From an uncultured Coriobacteriales bacterium (lineage in GTDB: Bacteria > Actinomycetota > Coriobacteriia > Coriobacteriales > UMGS124), in NCBI GenBank assembly GCA_934662525.1, contig CAKUKJ010000150.1:1-6264 (forward strand): 6,264 nucleotides of DNA. Reading direction: 5' to 3'. A program made the translations under genes and the position numbers. The notes under the pieces are model-generated. The model ran no database searches. It saw only the letters and a program-made list of their open reading frames with translations, and was not told where the DNA came from. Below are positions 6,147 to 6,264 of this stretch, piece after piece; position 1 is the first letter of the stretch, and each line of letters opens with the position of its first letter.

Positions 6147-6264
6147 TTAGGCGCGTGGGGCGGGGGCTTTCATGGCGCGACGTCGCCTGAGCAGCGCGTG
6201 CCCCAGCAGCGTGAGCACGCCGGCGCCGTCGCCGGTGCCCGGGTCGCAGCCGGCGCCGCCGCGG
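6147..6264 (-). CDS. C-terminal end of a probable surface or exported protein (partial)
   Basis: Only the last 38 residues are in the window, ending at TAA (plus 6147-6149). The tail has the three parts of a C-terminal sorting signal: a glycine-rich stretch with Cys and DPGTGD (GGAGCDPGTGD), a short hydrophobic stretch (GAGVLTLLGHALL), then RRRR. DPGTG resembles a sortase LPXTG box with Asp for Leu; glycine-rich CTERM-type signals are an alternative. Unusually, nine more residues (AMKAPAPRA) follow the basic cluster. The hairpin just past the stop on this strand and the strongly GC-rich codons support a real gene. The function of the main part cannot be judged from here. Confidence 0.6.
   Translation of the reverse strand, partial: RGGAGCDPGTGDGAGVLTLLGHALLRRRRAMKAPAPRA

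Noticed and set aside
1..6264. CRISPR array, tRNA or rRNA genes
   Set aside because: No regularly spaced repeats and no tRNA-like or rRNA-like sequence noticed on either strand.

Overview
The window most resembles a high-GC, anaerobic Actinomycetota genome of the Coriobacteriia/Eggerthellaceae kind (relatives of Eggerthella, Slackia, Adlercreutzia). Two gene types common in that group are present: a Tat-exported FMN/FAD reductase without haem, and a LuxR regulator fused to a 12-helix membrane domain. This placement is inference from gene content and base composition; no rRNA or other marker is present.

Layout. Positions 1-1415 (minus) hold the N-terminal 471 residues of a Tat-exported flavoprotein reductase (FMN-bind plus FAD_binding_2), cut by the left edge. 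Positions 1416-1835 are a 420-bp intergenic region with a cluster of inverted repeats and, at its right end, a promoter and Shine-Dalgarno for the next operon. Positions 1836-4188 (plus) are a two-gene Type II restriction-modification operon of the BsuBI/PstI family: a gamma-class N6-adenine methyltransferase overlapping its cognate endonuclease by 17 bp. Positions 4206-5636 (minus) encode the membrane LuxR regulator, convergent with the endonuclease at a gap of only 17 bp. Positions 5637-5820 are a divergent control region with short repeats. Positions 5821-6075 (plus) encode an 84-residue helical protein of unknown function. A strong, probably bidirectional hairpin terminator follows at 6108-6143, and the C-terminal end of a minus-strand protein with a sorting-signal-like tail enters from the right edge (6147-6264).

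How it fits together. In this group, membrane LuxR regulators commonly sit beside Tat flavoprotein reductases and are thought to control them. Here the regulator and the reductase are on the same strand in that order, but the restriction-modification operon lies between them on the opposite strand. It is clearly lower in GC (hand counts of 60-base blocks: 43% at 2041-2100 and 53% at 2461-2520, against 72% at 421-480 and 68% at 4861-4920). The simplest reading is that a horizontally acquired PstI-like defence islet landed between a regulator and its likely target. The predicted recognition sequence CTGCAG occurs twice in the window (5890-5895 and 6077-6082), both outside the islet. I found no previously undescribed system. 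The most interesting points are the islet's position, the palindrome cluster upstream of the reductase, and the apparent loss of the fumarate reductase catalytic arginine.
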